Of a stretch of DNA of 64,000 nucleotides, positions 42,164-52,733 are shown piece after piece. Under the pieces are notes generated by a model. The model searched no databases. It had not been told where the DNA came from and was given only the letters and a program-made list of their open reading frames with translations. The position numbers were made by a program, and so were the translations under genes. How positions within the stretch are numbered: position 1 is the stretch's first letter; every line of letters begins with the position of its first letter. The stretch is from Mycobacteroides immunogenum (GTDB taxonomy: Bacteria; Actinomycetota; Actinomycetes; Mycobacteriales; Mycobacteriaceae): positions 2,914,001-2,978,000 of the forward strand of contig NZ_CP011530.1 of the NCBI RefSeq assembly GCF_001605725.1. The letters are read 5' to 3'.

Positions 42164-42364
42164 ATGACGACCTTTGAACGCGCCGCACAGCAGGTGCGCA
42201 CCGTGGACGTCTCCGCGTGGCCCGCCTACCAGCTACTGGCACTCGGAGCCGGTGCGGCGGTATTCGTCGTCACGCTCGTGCTCATCGCCTCGATGTCTAC
42301 AGCCGTACTCGCCGCCGCCGCCGTGGCCAGCTTTGGCTGGCTCACAGGCTCACTCATTCACTGA
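42164..42364 (+). CDS. Small two-helix membrane protein
   Basis: 66 aa: a polar N-terminus (to about residue 20) then two hydrophobic segments (about 24-42 and 46-64). No family recognised. A convincing leaderless promoter with a palindrome lies upstream. The following membrane-protein gene begins 33 bp downstream, so the two may be co-transcribed. Confidence 0.65.
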   Translation: MTTFERAAQQVRTVDVSAWPAYQLLALGAGAAVFVVTLVLIASMSTAVLAAAAVASFGWLTGSLIH

Positions 42365-42397
42365 GCAGGAGCGCACCACGGGGTGTAATACATCCCC

Positions 42398-43156
42398 ATG
42401 TCTTCACCCAGTGAATCGGCTGCCGCACATTCGGGTGGGCACCGTATCGAACGAATCGCCCACGAGATGTCCGATGACGTGCTGGCGGCCGAAAAGCACC
42501 TACCGTCGTGGCTTCGGCCCGGCGCACCGGAGAGCCGGATCCCGGTTCTCATCGCCCTAGTCGCGGCGATTTGTCTTCAGCTGGCCATACCCGCCCAGTT
42601 CAACCTCACACCACGCTGGCCCCTACCCGTTCTCGAGTCCGCGCTGCTCGTGGTGCTGGTAATCCTGAATCCGATAAAGTTCACGCGCTCAACAACACTC
42701 GGCCGCTGGGCGACATATCTGCTGATCGCGGCAATCACGGCCGACAACACCATCTCGGCGGCGCTATTGGATTACAAGATCGTGACCGGCCAGATGGGTG
42801 ACAATCCCCGCGTGCTGCTGGGCAGCGGGCTGGCGATCTTCATCACCAACGTGATCGTTTTCGGCATGTGGTACTGGGAGTTCGACCGCGGCGGCCCGTT
42901 CGCGCGGCGCACCACCCAGCGGCCACATCCTGATTTCATGTTTCCGCAGATGGCCAATCCCGAACTCGCACCGCCGGATTGGCGACCGAAGTTCCCTGAC
43001 TATCTCTACGTGAGCTTTACCAATGTGGTGGCCTTCTCCCCCACAGACACCATGCCGCTGTCACGGTGGGCCAAGATGCTGATGACCCTGCAGTCGATGG
43101 TGGCGCTCTCCACGGTCGCGCTGGTGCTGGCCCGTGCCGTGAACATTCTGAGCTAG
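42398..43156 (+). CDS. Multi-pass membrane protein (DUF1345-like)
   Basis: 252 aa with about five or six TM segments (about 47-65, 78-92, 101-125, 145-163 and 225-250). The C-terminal block YVSFTNVVAFSPTDTMPLS followed by LMTLQSMVALSTVALVLAR resembles the end of DUF1345 proteins, which themselves recall a channel-like pore. Function unknown. The gene is 2 bp upstream of the next one. Confidence 0.7.
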   Translation: MSSPSESAAAHSGGHRIERIAHEMSDDVLAAEKHLPSWLRPGAPESRIPVLIALVAAICLQLAIPAQFNLTPRWPLPVLESALLVVLVILNPIKFTRSTTLGRWATYLLIAAITADNTISAALLDYKIVTGQMGDNPRVLLGSGLAIFITNVIVFGMWYWEFDRGGPFARRTTQRPHPDFMFPQMANPELAPPDWRPKFPDYLYVSFTNVVAFSPTDTMPLSRWAKMLMTLQSMVALSTVALVLARAVNILS

Positions 43157-43158
43157 CG

Positions 43159-43977
43159 ATGATCTCCCAGGATTGGGTTCCGGGACGGGAAACACCAGGA
43201 ACCTTCAACCGAATCCTTCACCTGGCCACGATGATCGTGGTGAACGCGATTCCCCTGACCGGATGGTTCATCGGGGGGTGGACCGCCGGGACAACCCTCG
43301 CCGTCTACTGGTTCGAGACCGTGGTGGCGTCGCTGTTCGTCGCCCTTCGCGCGCTGCTGCACAAACGGTGGAACCCCCGCCGTGGGCATTTCCGGTATGA
43401 GGCGCCGGGGCCCGATCGCCGCTACGCACGCACCTCTTTCGTCACGGGGTTCCTGTTCACCACTCTCGTGTTCTCGGCAGCCCACGGATTCTTTCTGGCA
43501 GTGATCGTGCTCCTACTCACCCACAACGGGAAGGCAGAACTGATCGGTATTGATTGGCGCAGTGTGGGTTTCGGATGCCTTCAGGTACTCATCGCGCTTG
43601 CCGCCGACTTTCTTGTCGACCTTCCCTCACTACGCCGGTGGACCTTTTGGCAGCTGGAGGTGCTGGCGAGTCGCGGATTTCTGCGAGTGGCCGTGGTGCA
43701 TCTGACGCTGATCTTCGGAATGTTCGCCGTCGCGGTCACCGATGCGCCGTCGGCCTTGTTCAGCGTATTTGTCGCCCTCAAGACCATGTACTCGTTGAGC
43801 ACCACATTTCCACAATGGGAACCGGCCACCCCACCACGCTGGCTCAGCACGGCGATGAATCGCATCCCCAGCGCACGCCCCGGACTGACATTCGAGCAGC
43901 AGTGGGCCAAGGACCGCCGCGACGAGGCGGCGCGACGCAAGAAGAATGACGAGCCGTGGACCGAGGCGAAGCGCTGA
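43159..43977 (+). CDS. Multi-pass membrane protein (DUF6498-like)
   Basis: 272 aa with about six TM segments and a charged C-terminus (residues about 250-272). LTGWFIGGWTAGTTLAVYWFETVVASLF resembles DUF6498 proteins, of unknown role. ATG 43159 is preferred since earlier codons lie in the previous gene. It likely forms an operon with the two upstream membrane-protein genes. Confidence 0.7.
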   Translation: MISQDWVPGRETPGTFNRILHLATMIVVNAIPLTGWFIGGWTAGTTLAVYWFETVVASLFVALRALLHKRWNPRRGHFRYEAPGPDRRYARTSFVTGFLFTTLVFSAAHGFFLAVIVLLLTHNGKAELIGIDWRSVGFGCLQVLIALAADFLVDLPSLRRWTFWQLEVLASRGFLRVAVVHLTLIFGMFAVAVTDAPSALFSVFVALKTMYSLSTTFPQWEPATPPRWLSTAMNRIPSARPGLTFEQQWAKDRRDEAARRKKNDEPWTEAKR

Positions 43978-43984
43978 TCACAAC

Positions 43985-44401
43985 TCAGATGGGGTCGCTG
44001 CTGGAGTAGGTATCGCTGGACTCGGGGCGAGCTCCGTAACGCTGGGCATATGCCTCGTGCTTACGTGCATGCTTCTCCCGGTTACCGATATCGGCCAACT
44101 TCGGATCCAGATCGTGTTGAGCCAACCGGTAGCGGCGCCAGATCTTGTTGAGTGCGTGGGTCATCAGGATCGCCCAGACATAGATGGGCAGGGTGATGGC
44201 GACGTGCAACAGTGTTCCGCCGGGTAAGAGCCAGAACGGCGCGAGAATGAAGTGCGGCGGGATCACATATCGGACCATGTGCCGCCGGATCGCGCCGGGC
44301 CCGGACAGATCGTTGGCCACCCAGTCCCGCATCGAGTCGGGCAGCCGCCGTCCGTAGGCGTAGGTGATGAACTGTCCGATACTTGGCCGGTCGGTCGTCA
44401 T
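43985..44401 (-). CDS. DUF5313-type mycobacterial membrane protein
   Basis: 138 aa with a central hydrophobic region (about residues 45-82) and a charged C-terminus. The IGQFITYAYGRRLPDSMRDWV start and the basic KIWRRYR stretch match DUF5313 proteins found across mycobacteria; function unknown. AGGAG precedes ATG 44401, and a nested hairpin fills most of the leader. Confidence 0.72.
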   Translation of the reverse strand: MTTDRPSIGQFITYAYGRRLPDSMRDWVANDLSGPGAIRRHMVRYVIPPHFILAPFWLLPGGTLLHVAITLPIYVWAILMTHALNKIWRRYRLAQHDLDPKLADIGNREKHARKHEAYAQRYGARPESSDTYSSSDPI

Positions 44402-44422
44402 ACAGAACTCCTGAGCGCTAGG

Positions 44423-44487
44423 CGGCTCTCGCCGGAGTGGGCAGCAGACAGCCCTGCTGAATACAGGTAAGGCCCCGGCGAGAGCCG
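44423..44487 (-). ncRNA. Nested hairpin in the 5' leader of the DUF5313 gene
   Basis: Outer arms CGGCTCTCGCCGG (44423-44435) and CCGGCGAGAGCCG (44475-44487) pair perfectly over 13 bp; an inner hairpin pairs CAGCAG (44442-44447) with CTGCTG (44454-44459). On the minus strand TATAGT (44499-44494) would start transcription at about 44487, so the mRNA would begin with this structure, which ends some 10 nt before the ribosome binding site. Candidate cis-acting RNA element or mRNA stabiliser. Confidence 0.6.
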
Positions 44488-44572
44488 TCAGGAACTATAC
44501 AAGTGCCTCTATCCAGCATTATTGCCGGGTTGCTAATCTTTGCACATTGTTGTGTGGTGAGATGAGCTTGCT

Positions 44573-44911
44573 ATGGACGCACGTCAGCCGCTGTACCGAA
44601 TGAAGGCGGACTTCTTCAAGACACTTGGTCATCCGGTGCGTATCCGGGTGCTGGAGCTGCTCAGCGAGCGCGACCAGGCAGTGTCGGAAATGCTGCCGGA
44701 AGTGGGCATCGAGGCGGCGAACCTCTCGCAGCAGCTCGCCGTGCTGCGGCGCGCTGGCCTGGTGACGGCCCGTCGCGAGGGTTTATCGGTGCTGTACACC
44801 TTGACCTCGCCACGCGTCGCCGAACTGTTGGCGACCGCGCGCACAATTTTGACCGGCGTGGTGGCCCATCAAGCCGAATGGCTCGATGGCACCGACGACG
44901 CCGCGAGTTAG
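44573..44911 (+). CDS. ArsR-family winged-helix regulator
   Basis: 112-aa regulator with [28 protein letters not shown] and the recognition helix region [18 protein letters not shown]. No cysteine-rich metal site is seen, so it may sense something other than metal. A small CACA-TTGT-TGTG dyad lies at 44543-44554 in its promoter region, which is divergent from the DUF5313 gene. The stop shares TTAG with convergent dnaE1. Confidence 0.85.
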   Translation: MDARQPLYRMKADFFKTLGHPVRIRVLELLSERDQAVSEMLPEVGIEAANLSQQLAVLRRAGLVTARREGLSVLYTLTSPRVAELLATARTILTGVVAHQAEWLDGTDDAAS

Positions 44912-47900
44912 CCGCCCAGACAGCCCGGACCGAGCAACGCCTTGAGATCGCCCATCAAGGCCGACGACGGGGTCACCCGAAGCGACTGATCGAGCTCCAG
45001 CGTGGTGACGCGCTCTCCACTAATCAATCGCAGGTGCACCTGATTGGTACCGGGATGCCGCGCCAACACCTGCTTGAGCGCGGTCACCTTATCGATGGTG
45101 CACTGCCGGGTGGGCATGGTCACCGCGACCGGGCGGTCATCGGCCGCCTGCGAGAAATCCGGGACCACCAGATCATTGGCGATCAGCGAGACGCGGTCAT
45201 CCCGGATCGCGACCTTCGCGCTGACGAGCACCACGGCGTCGTCAGCGATATCCGCCCCGTACACCGAGTAGGCCTGCGGGAAGAACAGCACCTCGATACC
45301 ACCGGTCAGATCTTCGAGCTGAGCTGAGGCCCAGGGCATTCCGTTCTTGTTGACACGACGGTTGACCGAGGCCAGGATGCCGCCGACACGTACCTGGGTG
45401 TCGTTGGCGATATCGCCTTCGAGGATCGTGGGAATCTGGGTGTCGGTTTGACGGCCCAGCAGGTGCGCCACCCCATTGAGCGGGTGCCCGGACACGTACA
45501 GGCCCAGCATCTCGCGCTCCAGGGCCAGCTTGTGCTTTTCTTCCCACTCGTCGTCGGGCACCTTGATCGCAAACACAGACGAAGACTCCGCACTGTCATC
45601 CCCACCGCCGAACAAGTCGAATTGCCCCATGGCTTCGGCCTTCTTGGTGCCGAGCACCGAGTCGACAGCATCGGATTGCACAAGGAAAAGCCCCTTGCGG
45701 GGATGCCCGAGCGAGTCGAAGGCACCCGCCTTCACCAGCGATTCAGTGACCTTCTTGTTGCAGGCGGCGATATCGATCTTGTGCAGATAATCCGAAAAGT
45801 CGGTGAAGGCGCCCTTTTCCTCGCGGGTCGCAATGAGCGACTGCACCACGTTGGCACCGACATTTCGTACACCGCCCAGCCCATAGCGGATGTCCTTACC
45901 CACCGAGGCGAAGTTATGCACGGACTCGTTGACATCCGGTGGCAGCACGGTGATGCCCAGGCGGCGACAGTCGGCGAGATACACGGCCGCCTTGTCCTTG
46001 TCGTCACCGACCGACGTGAGCAGGCCTGCCATGTATTCAGCCGGGTAGTTCGCCTTGAGGTAGCCCGTCCAGAAAGACACCAGGCCGTAGCCGGCGGCGT
46101 GCGACTTGTTGAACGCATAGCCGGCGAACGGAAGAATGGTGTCCCACAACGCTTTCACCGCGCCTTCGGAGAAACCGTTGTTCGTCATACCCTCATAGAA
46201 GCCCTTGTATTCCGCCTCGAGGACTTCCAGCTTCTTCTTACCCATGGCCTTGCGCAGCGCGTCGGCCTTACCCATCGAGTACGAGGCGACCTTCTGGGCG
46301 ATGAACATGATCTGCTCTTGGTAGACGATCAGGCCATAGGTCTCGGAGAGGATTTCCTTGAGCGGCTCTTCCAGCTCGGGGTGAATCGGTTTGATGGGCT
46401 GACGGCCGTTCTTACGGTCGGCGTAATCGTTGTGGGCGTTCATGCCCATCGGGCCCGGGCGATACAGCGCCAGCACGGCGACGATGTCGTTGAACCCGGT
46501 GGGCTGCATGCGGCGCAGCAGGTCACGCATCGGCCCGCCGTCCAGCTGGAAAACACCCAGTGTGTCACCGCGGGAGAGCAATTCGTAGGTCGCCGGATCA
46601 TCGAGCGGCAGATGATCGAGGTCAAGATCAATGCCCCGGTTCGCCTTGATGTTGTCCAGAGCATCGCCGATGACGGTGAGGTTGCGCAGACCCAGGAAGT
46701 CCATCTTCAACAGGCCGATGGCCTCGCACGACGGATAGTCCCAGCCGGTGATGATGGCGCCGTCCTGGGCGCGCTTCCACAGCGGGATGGCCTCGGTCAG
46801 CGGCTCCGAGCTCATGATGACCGCGCAGGCGTGCACGCCTGCGTTACGGATCAGACCCTCCAGGCCGAGCGCCGTCTGATAGATGTTGCGCACATCGGGA
46901 TCGGTGTCGATCAGACCGCGAACCTCGGCGGCCTCCTTGTACCGCTCGTGTTCGGGGTTGGTGATACCCCATACCGGGATGTCCTTGGCCATGATCGGCG
47001 GCGGCAGCGCCTTGGTGATGCGGTCGGCGATCGCGAAACCCGGCTGCCCGTAGTGGATTCGCGCCGAGTCCTTCAGCGCGGCCTTGGTCTTGATGGTGCC
47101 GAACGTGATGACCTGCGCGACCCGATCACTGCCCCACTTATCGGTGGCGTAACGGACCATCTCACCGCGGCGGCGGTCGTCGAAGTCGATATCGATATCG
47201 GGCGCCGACGGACGTTCCGGGTTGAGGAAGCGCTCGAACAGCAGGCCATGCGGTATCGGGTCGATATTGGTGATACCGAGCGCGTAGGCGACGAGCGATC
47301 CCGCCGCCGAACCACGACCGGGCCCGACACGGATGCCGACCTCTTTCGCGTGCGAGACGAGGTCGCCGACGACGAGAAAGTATGCGGGGAAGCCCTTTTG
47401 CTTGATGACATCCAGCTCGTAGTGGGCACGGGTGAAGTACTCGTCGGGCACTCCACCGGCGATGCCCTCGAAGCGACGCGCCAGCCCGCGATCGACTTCC
47501 TTACGCAGCCAGGAGTCCTGATCCTCGCCGTCGGGTACCGGGAACACCGGCATCCGATCCTTGAAGTTCCAGACATCCTCATAGGACTGCACACGTTCGG
47601 CGATCAACAGCGTGTTGTCGCAGGCACCGGGAACGGCGTCATCCCACAGGTCCCGCATCTCCGACGCGGGCTTGAGGTAATAGCCGTCGCCGTCGAACTT
47701 GAAGCGCGTGGGATCCGACAGCGTCTTCCCGGTCTGCACACACAACAACGCCTCGTGGTTGTGCGCGTGGTCCTTGGTGACGTAGTGACAGTCATTGGTG
47801 GCCAGCGGCGGAATGCCGAGTTTCTTGCCCACCTCCAACAGACCTTCGCGCACCCGTCGTTCGATCGACAGCCCGTGGTCCATCAGCTCCAGGAAGAAGT

Positions 47901-48462
47901 TCTCCTTGCCGAAGATCTCCTGCCATTTGGCCGCGGCGGCGAGTGCCTCTGCTTCCTGGCCGAGCCGGAGCCGGGTCTGCACTTCACCCGACGGGCATCC
48001 GGTGGTGGCGATGACGCCACTGGCGTGCTCGGCGATGAGCTCGGCGTCCATGCGCGCCCACTTGCCCAGCTGACCCTCGAAGGAAGCCAACGAGGACAGC
48101 TTGAACAGGTTGCGCAGGCCCGTGGCGTTCTCGGCAACCATCGTCATATGGGTGTACGAACCCGAGCCGGAGACGTCATCGGACTTTTGGCCCGGGTCGC
48201 CCCAAAAGACACGTTTGGTATCGAAGCGCGACGCCGGAGCAATGTAGGCCTCGATACCGATGATGGGCTTGACGCCGGTGGCCGCCGCGACGTTGTAGAA
48301 CTCGCTGGCCCCGTACATGTTTCCGTGGTCGGTCATACCCACCGCGGTCATGCCCAGCCGTTCGACCTCGGTCAGCATCGGCTTGATCTTCGCCGCACCG
48401 TCGAGCATCGAGTACTCGGTGTGGTTGTGCAGGTGCACGAACGAAGAATTCGAGGAGCTCAC
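44908..48462 (-). CDS. dnaE1: DNA polymerase III alpha subunit
   Basis: 1184-aa replicative polymerase. The N-terminal PHP domain ([16 protein letters not shown], proofreading in mycobacteria) is followed by the palm with catalytic aspartates in [14 protein letters not shown], fingers, a tandem HhH, an OB domain (about 990-1080) and the C-terminal tail. Length and motifs match DnaE1. GTG 48462 is preceded by TTGACG-N17-TACGAA ending 6 nt away, consistent with a leaderless mRNA. Confidence 0.97.
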   Translation of the reverse strand: MSSSNSSFVHLHNHTEYSMLDGAAKIKPMLTEVERLGMTAVGMTDHGNMYGASEFYNVAAATGVKPIIGIEAYIAPASRFDTKRVFWGDPGQKSDDVSGSGSYTHMTMVAENATGLRNLFKLSSLASFEGQLGKWARMDAELIAEHASGVIATTGCPSGEVQTRLRLGQEAEALAAAAKWQEIFGKENFFLELMDHGLSIERRVREGLLEVGKKLGIPPLATNDCHYVTKDHAHNHEALLCVQTGKTLSDPTRFKFDGDGYYLKPASEMRDLWDDAVPGACDNTLLIAERVQSYEDVWNFKDRMPVFPVPDGEDQDSWLRKEVDRGLARRFEGIAGGVPDEYFTRAHYELDVIKQKGFPAYFLVVGDLVSHAKEVGIRVGPGRGSAAGSLVAYALGITNIDPIPHGLLFERFLNPERPSAPDIDIDFDDRRRGEMVRYATDKWGSDRVAQVITFGTIKTKAALKDSARIHYGQPGFAIADRITKALPPPIMAKDIPVWGITNPEHERYKEAAEVRGLIDTDPDVRNIYQTALGLEGLIRNAGVHACAVIMSSEPLTEAIPLWKRAQDGAIITGWDYPSCEAIGLLKMDFLGLRNLTVIGDALDNIKANRGIDLDLDHLPLDDPATYELLSRGDTLGVFQLDGGPMRDLLRRMQPTGFNDIVAVLALYRPGPMGMNAHNDYADRKNGRQPIKPIHPELEEPLKEILSETYGLIVYQEQIMFIAQKVASYSMGKADALRKAMGKKKLEVLEAEYKGFYEGMTNNGFSEGAVKALWDTILPFAGYAFNKSHAAGYGLVSFWTGYLKANYPAEYMAGLLTSVGDDKDKAAVYLADCRRLGITVLPPDVNESVHNFASVGKDIRYGLGGVRNVGANVVQSLIATREEKGAFTDFSDYLHKIDIAACNKKVTESLVKAGAFDSLGHPRKGLFLVQSDAVDSVLGTKKAEAMGQFDLFGGGDDSAESSSVFAIKVPDDEWEEKHKLALEREMLGLYVSGHPLNGVAHLLGRQTDTQIPTILEGDIANDTQVRVGGILASVNRRVNKNGMPWASAQLEDLTGGIEVLFFPQAYSVYGADIADDAVVLVSAKVAIRDDRVSLIANDLVVPDFSQAADDRPVAVTMPTRQCTIDKVTALKQVLARHPGTNQVHLRLISGERVTTLELDQSLRVTPSSALMGDLKALLGPGCLGG

Positions 48463-48617
48463 ACGTGCCTTTCGTACCGACCCAGGATTGGGGCGTCAAT
48501 CGCTAGAGGGGTCAGTTTATTGCGGAGGTCTGACAGACCCGGGCGTGTCGGGGGTGTGTCGTCAGGCTCATCCAGCTACCCGATTCACAACGGTCACAAA
48601 AGTCCCGCCAGCAACGG

Positions 48618-49175
48618 TCAGCCCGCGTTCCAGCCCGGCGCGCAATTGACGTCGACCACGTAGGTCATGGTCTTCTTGACACCGCTGTCGATGGCGGGCC
48701 CTTCTCCCTCGATATGAAAGCTGTCGCCGTCCTTGGTCGCCGTGATCTGCTCGCCGACGTTGTCTTCCTCGCGAAGCAAAATGATGAGTTCAGCTGTCTG
48801 GATATCGAACATCTGGACCGCCTGCGAATTCGGGTCGAGCTTCACCATCGCGTGGCCCCCGGAAACCTTCTTCGGTCCGACGTTGATGAGCAACTGGGTC
48901 ACACCTTTGTTGGTAAAGCAGTAGACGGGGCCAGGCATGTTCAACACCGTGCCGTCGACCGTGACCCTCGCGTCGCCCGACGGTACGAAACCGGGTTGCT
49001 TGCCCCCTACCTTCAAAGCCCGCACCGTGTTCTGCGCCGGTATCGCATCTGCCGTCGCGGCTGCGATGCGCGCGTCCGCGGCCCGCGGCTCGGCCGTGTT
49101 GGGCTGCGCTTGCGGTGACGCACAGCCGGATAACGCGGCGGCGACAACGGCCACCCCGATGATCATCTGTCGCAA
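48618..49175 (-). CDS. Lipoprotein, 19-kDa antigen (LpqH)-like
   Basis: 185 aa. The signal peptide MRQMIIGVAVVAAALSGCAS carries the lipobox LSGC with Cys18 as the lipidation site. The mature part resembles the mycobacterial 19-kDa lipoprotein family (PF05481), with two further cysteines (VYCFTN, VNCAPGW) that could form a disulfide. TTG 49175 is supported by GGGAGGGA 8 nt upstream. It follows rarD by 3 bp. The 155 bp between it and dnaE1 hold only the dnaE1 promoter. Confidence 0.8.
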   Translation of the reverse strand: MRQMIIGVAVVAAALSGCASPQAQPNTAEPRAADARIAAATADAIPAQNTVRALKVGGKQPGFVPSGDARVTVDGTVLNMPGPVYCFTNKGVTQLLINVGPKKVSGGHAMVKLDPNSQAVQMFDIQTAELIILLREEDNVGEQITATKDGDSFHIEGEGPAIDSGVKKTMTYVVDVNCAPGWNAG

Positions 49176-49178
49176 CGT

Positions 49179-50147
49179 TCAGTCCCTCCCGTTTGCCCGA
49201 GCCATATCGCTCTGCGGAACCGTAGCTTGTGTGCTCGCCCGGCGTCGCAAGATCAGCGAGCCGCGCACGGTGTCGACGGTGAAAATCACCAGTGCCGCCC
49301 AAATCAAGACAAATCCCGCCCAGCGCTCAGGCGGCATCGCCTCGTGTTTGACCAGCACACCCCACAGCATCTGCAAGGACGGCGTCAGATACTGCAGCAA
49401 CCCGAGGGTGACCAAGGGAATGCGCTGTGCCGCAACACCGAACATCAACAATGGCAGAGCTGTCACCACACCGCTGAGCACCAGCAACGCGGTATGCCCG
49501 TGACCATGCCCCAAGAAATGTTGCTGCCCGGTCATGCCCAGAAACACCAGGTAGGCGAGCGCGAAGGGCGCGGCGACGATGCCCTCGGCGGTCAGGCTCA
49601 CCCGTGGATCGACAGTCACGGTTTTCTTGATGGCCCCGTAGCCCGCGAACGAAACGGCAAGGATCAAGGTGATGACCGGAAGCTGACCGTAGCTGATGGT
49701 CAGCACCGCGACCGCGGTGAAGGTCAACACAAGAGCCAGCAGTTGCCATAGGCTCAGCGGTTCCCGGAAGATCAACACACCCAGCAGCACCGTCACCAGC
49801 GGGTTGATGAAGTACCCCAGCGCGGCGTCCAGCACATGTCCGGCGTTGACAGCGTAGATGTACACGCCCCAATTGAGGGCGATCAGCACCGAGGCGCCGA
49901 CGAGCAAGCCCCAGTTCCGCGGCCCCATGGTGACCAGCTCACGCAGCCGTCGCGAGAGGGCGACCACGGACACCATCAACAGCAGCGTCCACACCATCCG
50001 GTGCGCCAGAATCTCCGCGGCGGTGGCGGGTCCCAGCAGCGGAAAGAACGCCGGGAACAGTCCCCATATCAAGTAGGCGGCGGCGCCGAACAGATACCCG
50101 GACTTCAGGCGGCGACTCTGTTCAACGGCGGTGGCAGCACCACTCAT
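49179..50147 (-). CDS. rarD: RarD-type EamA transporter
   Basis: 322-aa protein with ten predicted TM helices. [22 protein letters not shown] and [28 protein letters not shown] are RarD signatures. It probably exports or takes up small metabolites; substrate unknown. ATG 50147 overlaps the pseudouridine synthase stop (ATGA). Confidence 0.87.
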   Translation of the reverse strand: MSGAATAVEQSRRLKSGYLFGAAAYLIWGLFPAFFPLLGPATAAEILAHRMVWTLLLMVSVVALSRRLRELVTMGPRNWGLLVGASVLIALNWGVYIYAVNAGHVLDAALGYFINPLVTVLLGVLIFREPLSLWQLLALVLTFTAVAVLTISYGQLPVITLILAVSFAGYGAIKKTVTVDPRVSLTAEGIVAAPFALAYLVFLGMTGQQHFLGHGHGHTALLVLSGVVTALPLLMFGVAAQRIPLVTLGLLQYLTPSLQMLWGVLVKHEAMPPERWAGFVLIWAALVIFTVDTVRGSLILRRRASTQATVPQSDMARANGRD

Positions 50148-51061
50148 CGCAGGGTGTCGAGCGCGTGGGCCAGATCCTCGGGGTATTCGCTGGTGATCTC
50201 CATCCAGCGACCGTCTCCCGGATGTGCGAACGCCAATGACTTGGCGTGCAGCCATTGACGTTCCAGCCCAAGCTTGGCCGCCAGCGTCGGATCCGCGCCG
50301 TAGGTCAGATCACCACAGCAGGGATGCTTGATCGCCGAGAAATGCACCCGGATCTGGTGGGTGCGGCCGGTTTCCAGGTGGATGTCGAGCAGACTGGCCG
50401 CCACGAAGGCCTCAAGGGTGTCGTAGTGGGTGATGGAATGGCGACCGTCCTCGACGACCGCGAACTTCCAATCGTGGCCGCGATGGCGGCCGATGGGCGC
50501 GTCGATGGTGCCGCTGGATGGGTCCGGATGCCCTTGCACGAGCGCGTGATACCGCTTCTCGACGCGACGGTACTTGAAGGCGCGCTTCAGCTCGGTATAA
50601 GCCTTCTCCGAGAGCGCGACAACCATCACTCCGGAGGTCCCGACATCCAGACGGTGCACGATCCCCTTGCGTTCGGGCGCGCCGGAGGTGGTCATCCGGA
50701 ACCCCGCCGCGGCGAGCCCACCGAGCACGGTCGGGCCGGTCCAGCCGACCGACGCATGGGCGGCCACACCTGCCGGTTTGTCCACGGCAACCAGGTCGTC
50801 ATCGGCGTAAAGGATCTTCATGCCCTCGATGGCCTCGACGCGGTTCTCCGGAGGGGCCTTGGGCTCGGGCAGCGTGACTTCCAGCCACGTGCCCGCGGTC
50901 AGTTTCTCGGACTTGGCGACGGCGACCCCGTCCAGCAGCACCGCGCCCTCTTCGGCCAGGGCTGCCGCGGCAGTGCGCGACAGTCCCAGGAGTCGGGCCA
51001 GCCCGGCATCGACACGCATACCGGACAGGCCGTCGGGCACCGGCAGAGAACGCGAGGTCAT
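50144..51061 (-). CDS. RluD-like 23S rRNA pseudouridine synthase
   Basis: 305 aa. An S4 RNA-binding domain (about residues 15-75) precedes the RluA-type catalytic domain with the catalytic Asp in [15 protein letters not shown] and the [12 protein letters not shown] motif. Matches Rv1540. It overlaps both lspA (ATGA) and rarD (ATGA), so the lspA-rluD-rarD-lipoprotein set is one operon. Confidence 0.93.
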   Translation of the reverse strand: MTSRSLPVPDGLSGMRVDAGLARLLGLSRTAAAALAEEGAVLLDGVAVAKSEKLTAGTWLEVTLPEPKAPPENRVEAIEGMKILYADDDLVAVDKPAGVAAHASVGWTGPTVLGGLAAAGFRMTTSGAPERKGIVHRLDVGTSGVMVVALSEKAYTELKRAFKYRRVEKRYHALVQGHPDPSSGTIDAPIGRHRGHDWKFAVVEDGRHSITHYDTLEAFVAASLLDIHLETGRTHQIRVHFSAIKHPCCGDLTYGADPTLAAKLGLERQWLHAKSLAFAHPGDGRWMEITSEYPEDLAHALDTLR

Positions 51062-51717
51062 GACGGATTGGTCTGGGAAGCCTGCGCGTCGGCGCTCTCG
51101 CTGTCCTCTTGGTCCGTTTTTACGTCCGCGTGGTCGCCGCTGGACGCCTCCGGTGCGGGCGTCGAACGCCCTTCGGAATCCGATGCTCCGGGCGTGGAAC
51201 GCCCTTCGCGGTCGTAGTCGTAGCCGAACAGTGACAGCGCCACCAACAGAATCGCTCCACCCACCACCGAGGGATCCGCGACATTGAACACCGGCCACCA
51301 GCCGACCGAGAGAAAGTCGACCACATGCCCGCGCAGCGGTCCGGGGCCCCGGAAGAATCTGTCCACCAGATTGCCCAGTGCGCCGCCAAGAATCATGCCC
51401 AAGCCGATTGCCCACCACGTGGAGACCAACCGTCGACCGATCAGCAGGATTCCCACCACGACCGAGATGGCGATCAGCGTCAGCACCCAGGTGTAGCCGG
51501 TGGCGAAGGAGAACGCGGCACCCGAGTTACGCACCAGCGTCCAGGTCACGGTGTCGCCGATGATGGGCACGGGCTTGCCTGGTTGCAGCAATCTGACGGC
51601 AAGGACCTTGGTGACGACGTCCAACACGAGCACGACCGCTGCCACGATGAGCAGCAGTTTTATCCGCCGCTGGGGCTTCGGGGCGGTTTCGGGCTCATCA
51701 CTCACATCCCCCATCAT
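51058..51717 (-). CDS. lspA: Lipoprotein signal peptidase
   Basis: 219-aa membrane aspartyl protease cleaving prolipoproteins. Four TM helices; catalytic aspartates in GNLVDRFF and FNVADPSVV, with [10 protein letters not shown] hydrophilic tail of about 55 residues after the last TM contains a duplicated EGRSTP unit. The start is uncertain among ATG 51717, ATG 51714 and GTG 51705. A substrate, the LpqH-like lipoprotein, is encoded in the same operon. Confidence 0.94.
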   Translation of the reverse strand: MMGDVSDEPETAPKPQRRIKLLLIVAAVVLVLDVVTKVLAVRLLQPGKPVPIIGDTVTWTLVRNSGAAFSFATGYTWVLTLIAISVVVGILLIGRRLVSTWWAIGLGMILGGALGNLVDRFFRGPGPLRGHVVDFLSVGWWPVFNVADPSVVGGAILLVALSLFGYDYDREGRSTPGASDSEGRSTPAPEASSGDHADVKTDQEDSESADAQASQTNPS

Positions 51718-51755
51718 CCCCTACTCGGCGGGACGCTTTGCGCAGCCTGTCTGCG

Positions 51756-52733
51756 ATGATCGCCGCTGTGTCCCCCGCTCTTGGCTCACAAGACTCCTCA
51801 CCGGCCCTTGTCCTGCTGACAACCGGCGGAACCATCGCGACCGAAGTCGGTACCGACGGCATCGCCCGGCACGCCAGTTCGGGGGACGATCTGCTGGCGG
51901 TGACCGGGTGCGGCGACGTACGCGTCGACGATCTGATGGCAATCGACAGCGCGGAGATGACACCGCAACGGTGGCAGCAGATCGCCGCCGCCGTCCGTGG
52001 TCATGTGGCCGGTGGCGCGACCGGCGTGGTGATCGCGCACGGCACGGACACGCTCGAAGAGACCGCCCTGTGGCTCGCGCTGACATGCGCGGTGTCGGTG
52101 CCCGTCGTCCTGACCGGCGCCCAACGCAGCGGCGACCACCCCGAATCCGACGGCCCCGGCAATCTGCGTGATGCGTTGACCGTGGCCGCGAGCGGCCAGG
52201 CGCTCGGCGTGGTGGTGTGCTTCGCCGGAGGGGTGTACCCGGCCGCGGGTATCCGCAAGGTCGATTTGACCGATGCCGCCGGATTCGCCGGAGTCGCACC
52301 GATCGGCCAGGTGCGCGATGGCCAGTTCGTCCGTAGCGCCCAGGCACCCCCGGCGTTCCTGGGCACCGTGACCCGTCCCGCCCTGCCGCGCGTCGACGTG
52401 GTGAGCCTCTACCCGGGGGCCGACGCGGTCGCGCTGGACGCCTACGCAGATGCGGGCGCACAGGGCCTGGTGCTGGAGTCCATGGGTGCGGGCAATTCCA
52501 ATGATGTTGTCATCGACTCCGTTTCCCGCCAGGTCGAGAACGGTATGCACGTCTTGGTGACCACCCGGGTGCCCGGTGGCACCCTGACTCCGGGTTATGC
52601 GCCGGGCCAGCGGTTGGTCGATGCCGGGGCGGTGATGGTGCCCCATCTTCGCGCCGGGCAGGCTCGCGTGCTGTTGATGGCGGCCCTAGCCACCGGCTCC
52701 GATCTCGTCTCCGTCGTCGAGCGCCTCGGCTGA
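51756..52733 (+). CDS. ansA: L-asparaginase
   Basis: 325-aa enzyme hydrolysing asparagine to aspartate and ammonia. The nucleophile Thr is in [11 protein letters not shown] and the second active-site Thr-Asp in [11 protein letters not shown]. No signal peptide, so a cytoplasmic type. ATG 51756 is chosen over the upstream TTG 51738. Divergent from lspA with under 40 bp between them; its last 48 bp overlap dinX on the other strand. Confidence 0.92.
   Translation: MIAAVSPALGSQDSSPALVLLTTGGTIATEVGTDGIARHASSGDDLLAVTGCGDVRVDDLMAIDSAEMTPQRWQQIAAAVRGHVAGGATGVVIAHGTDTLEETALWLALTCAVSVPVVLTGAQRSGDHPESDGPGNLRDALTVAASGQALGVVVCFAGGVYPAAGIRKVDLTDAAGFAGVAPIGQVRDGQFVRSAQAPPAFLGTVTRPALPRVDVVSLYPGADAVALDAYADAGAQGLVLESMGAGNSNDVVIDSVSRQVENGMHVLVTTRVPGGTLTPGYAPGQRLVDAGAVMVPHLRAGQARVLLMAALATGSDLVSVVERLG

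Noticed and set aside
45448..48663. A 1071-codon open frame antisense to dnaE1
   Set aside because: It mirrors dnaE1 codons in a GC-rich genome, has no recognisable domain, and lies wholly opposite a certain gene.
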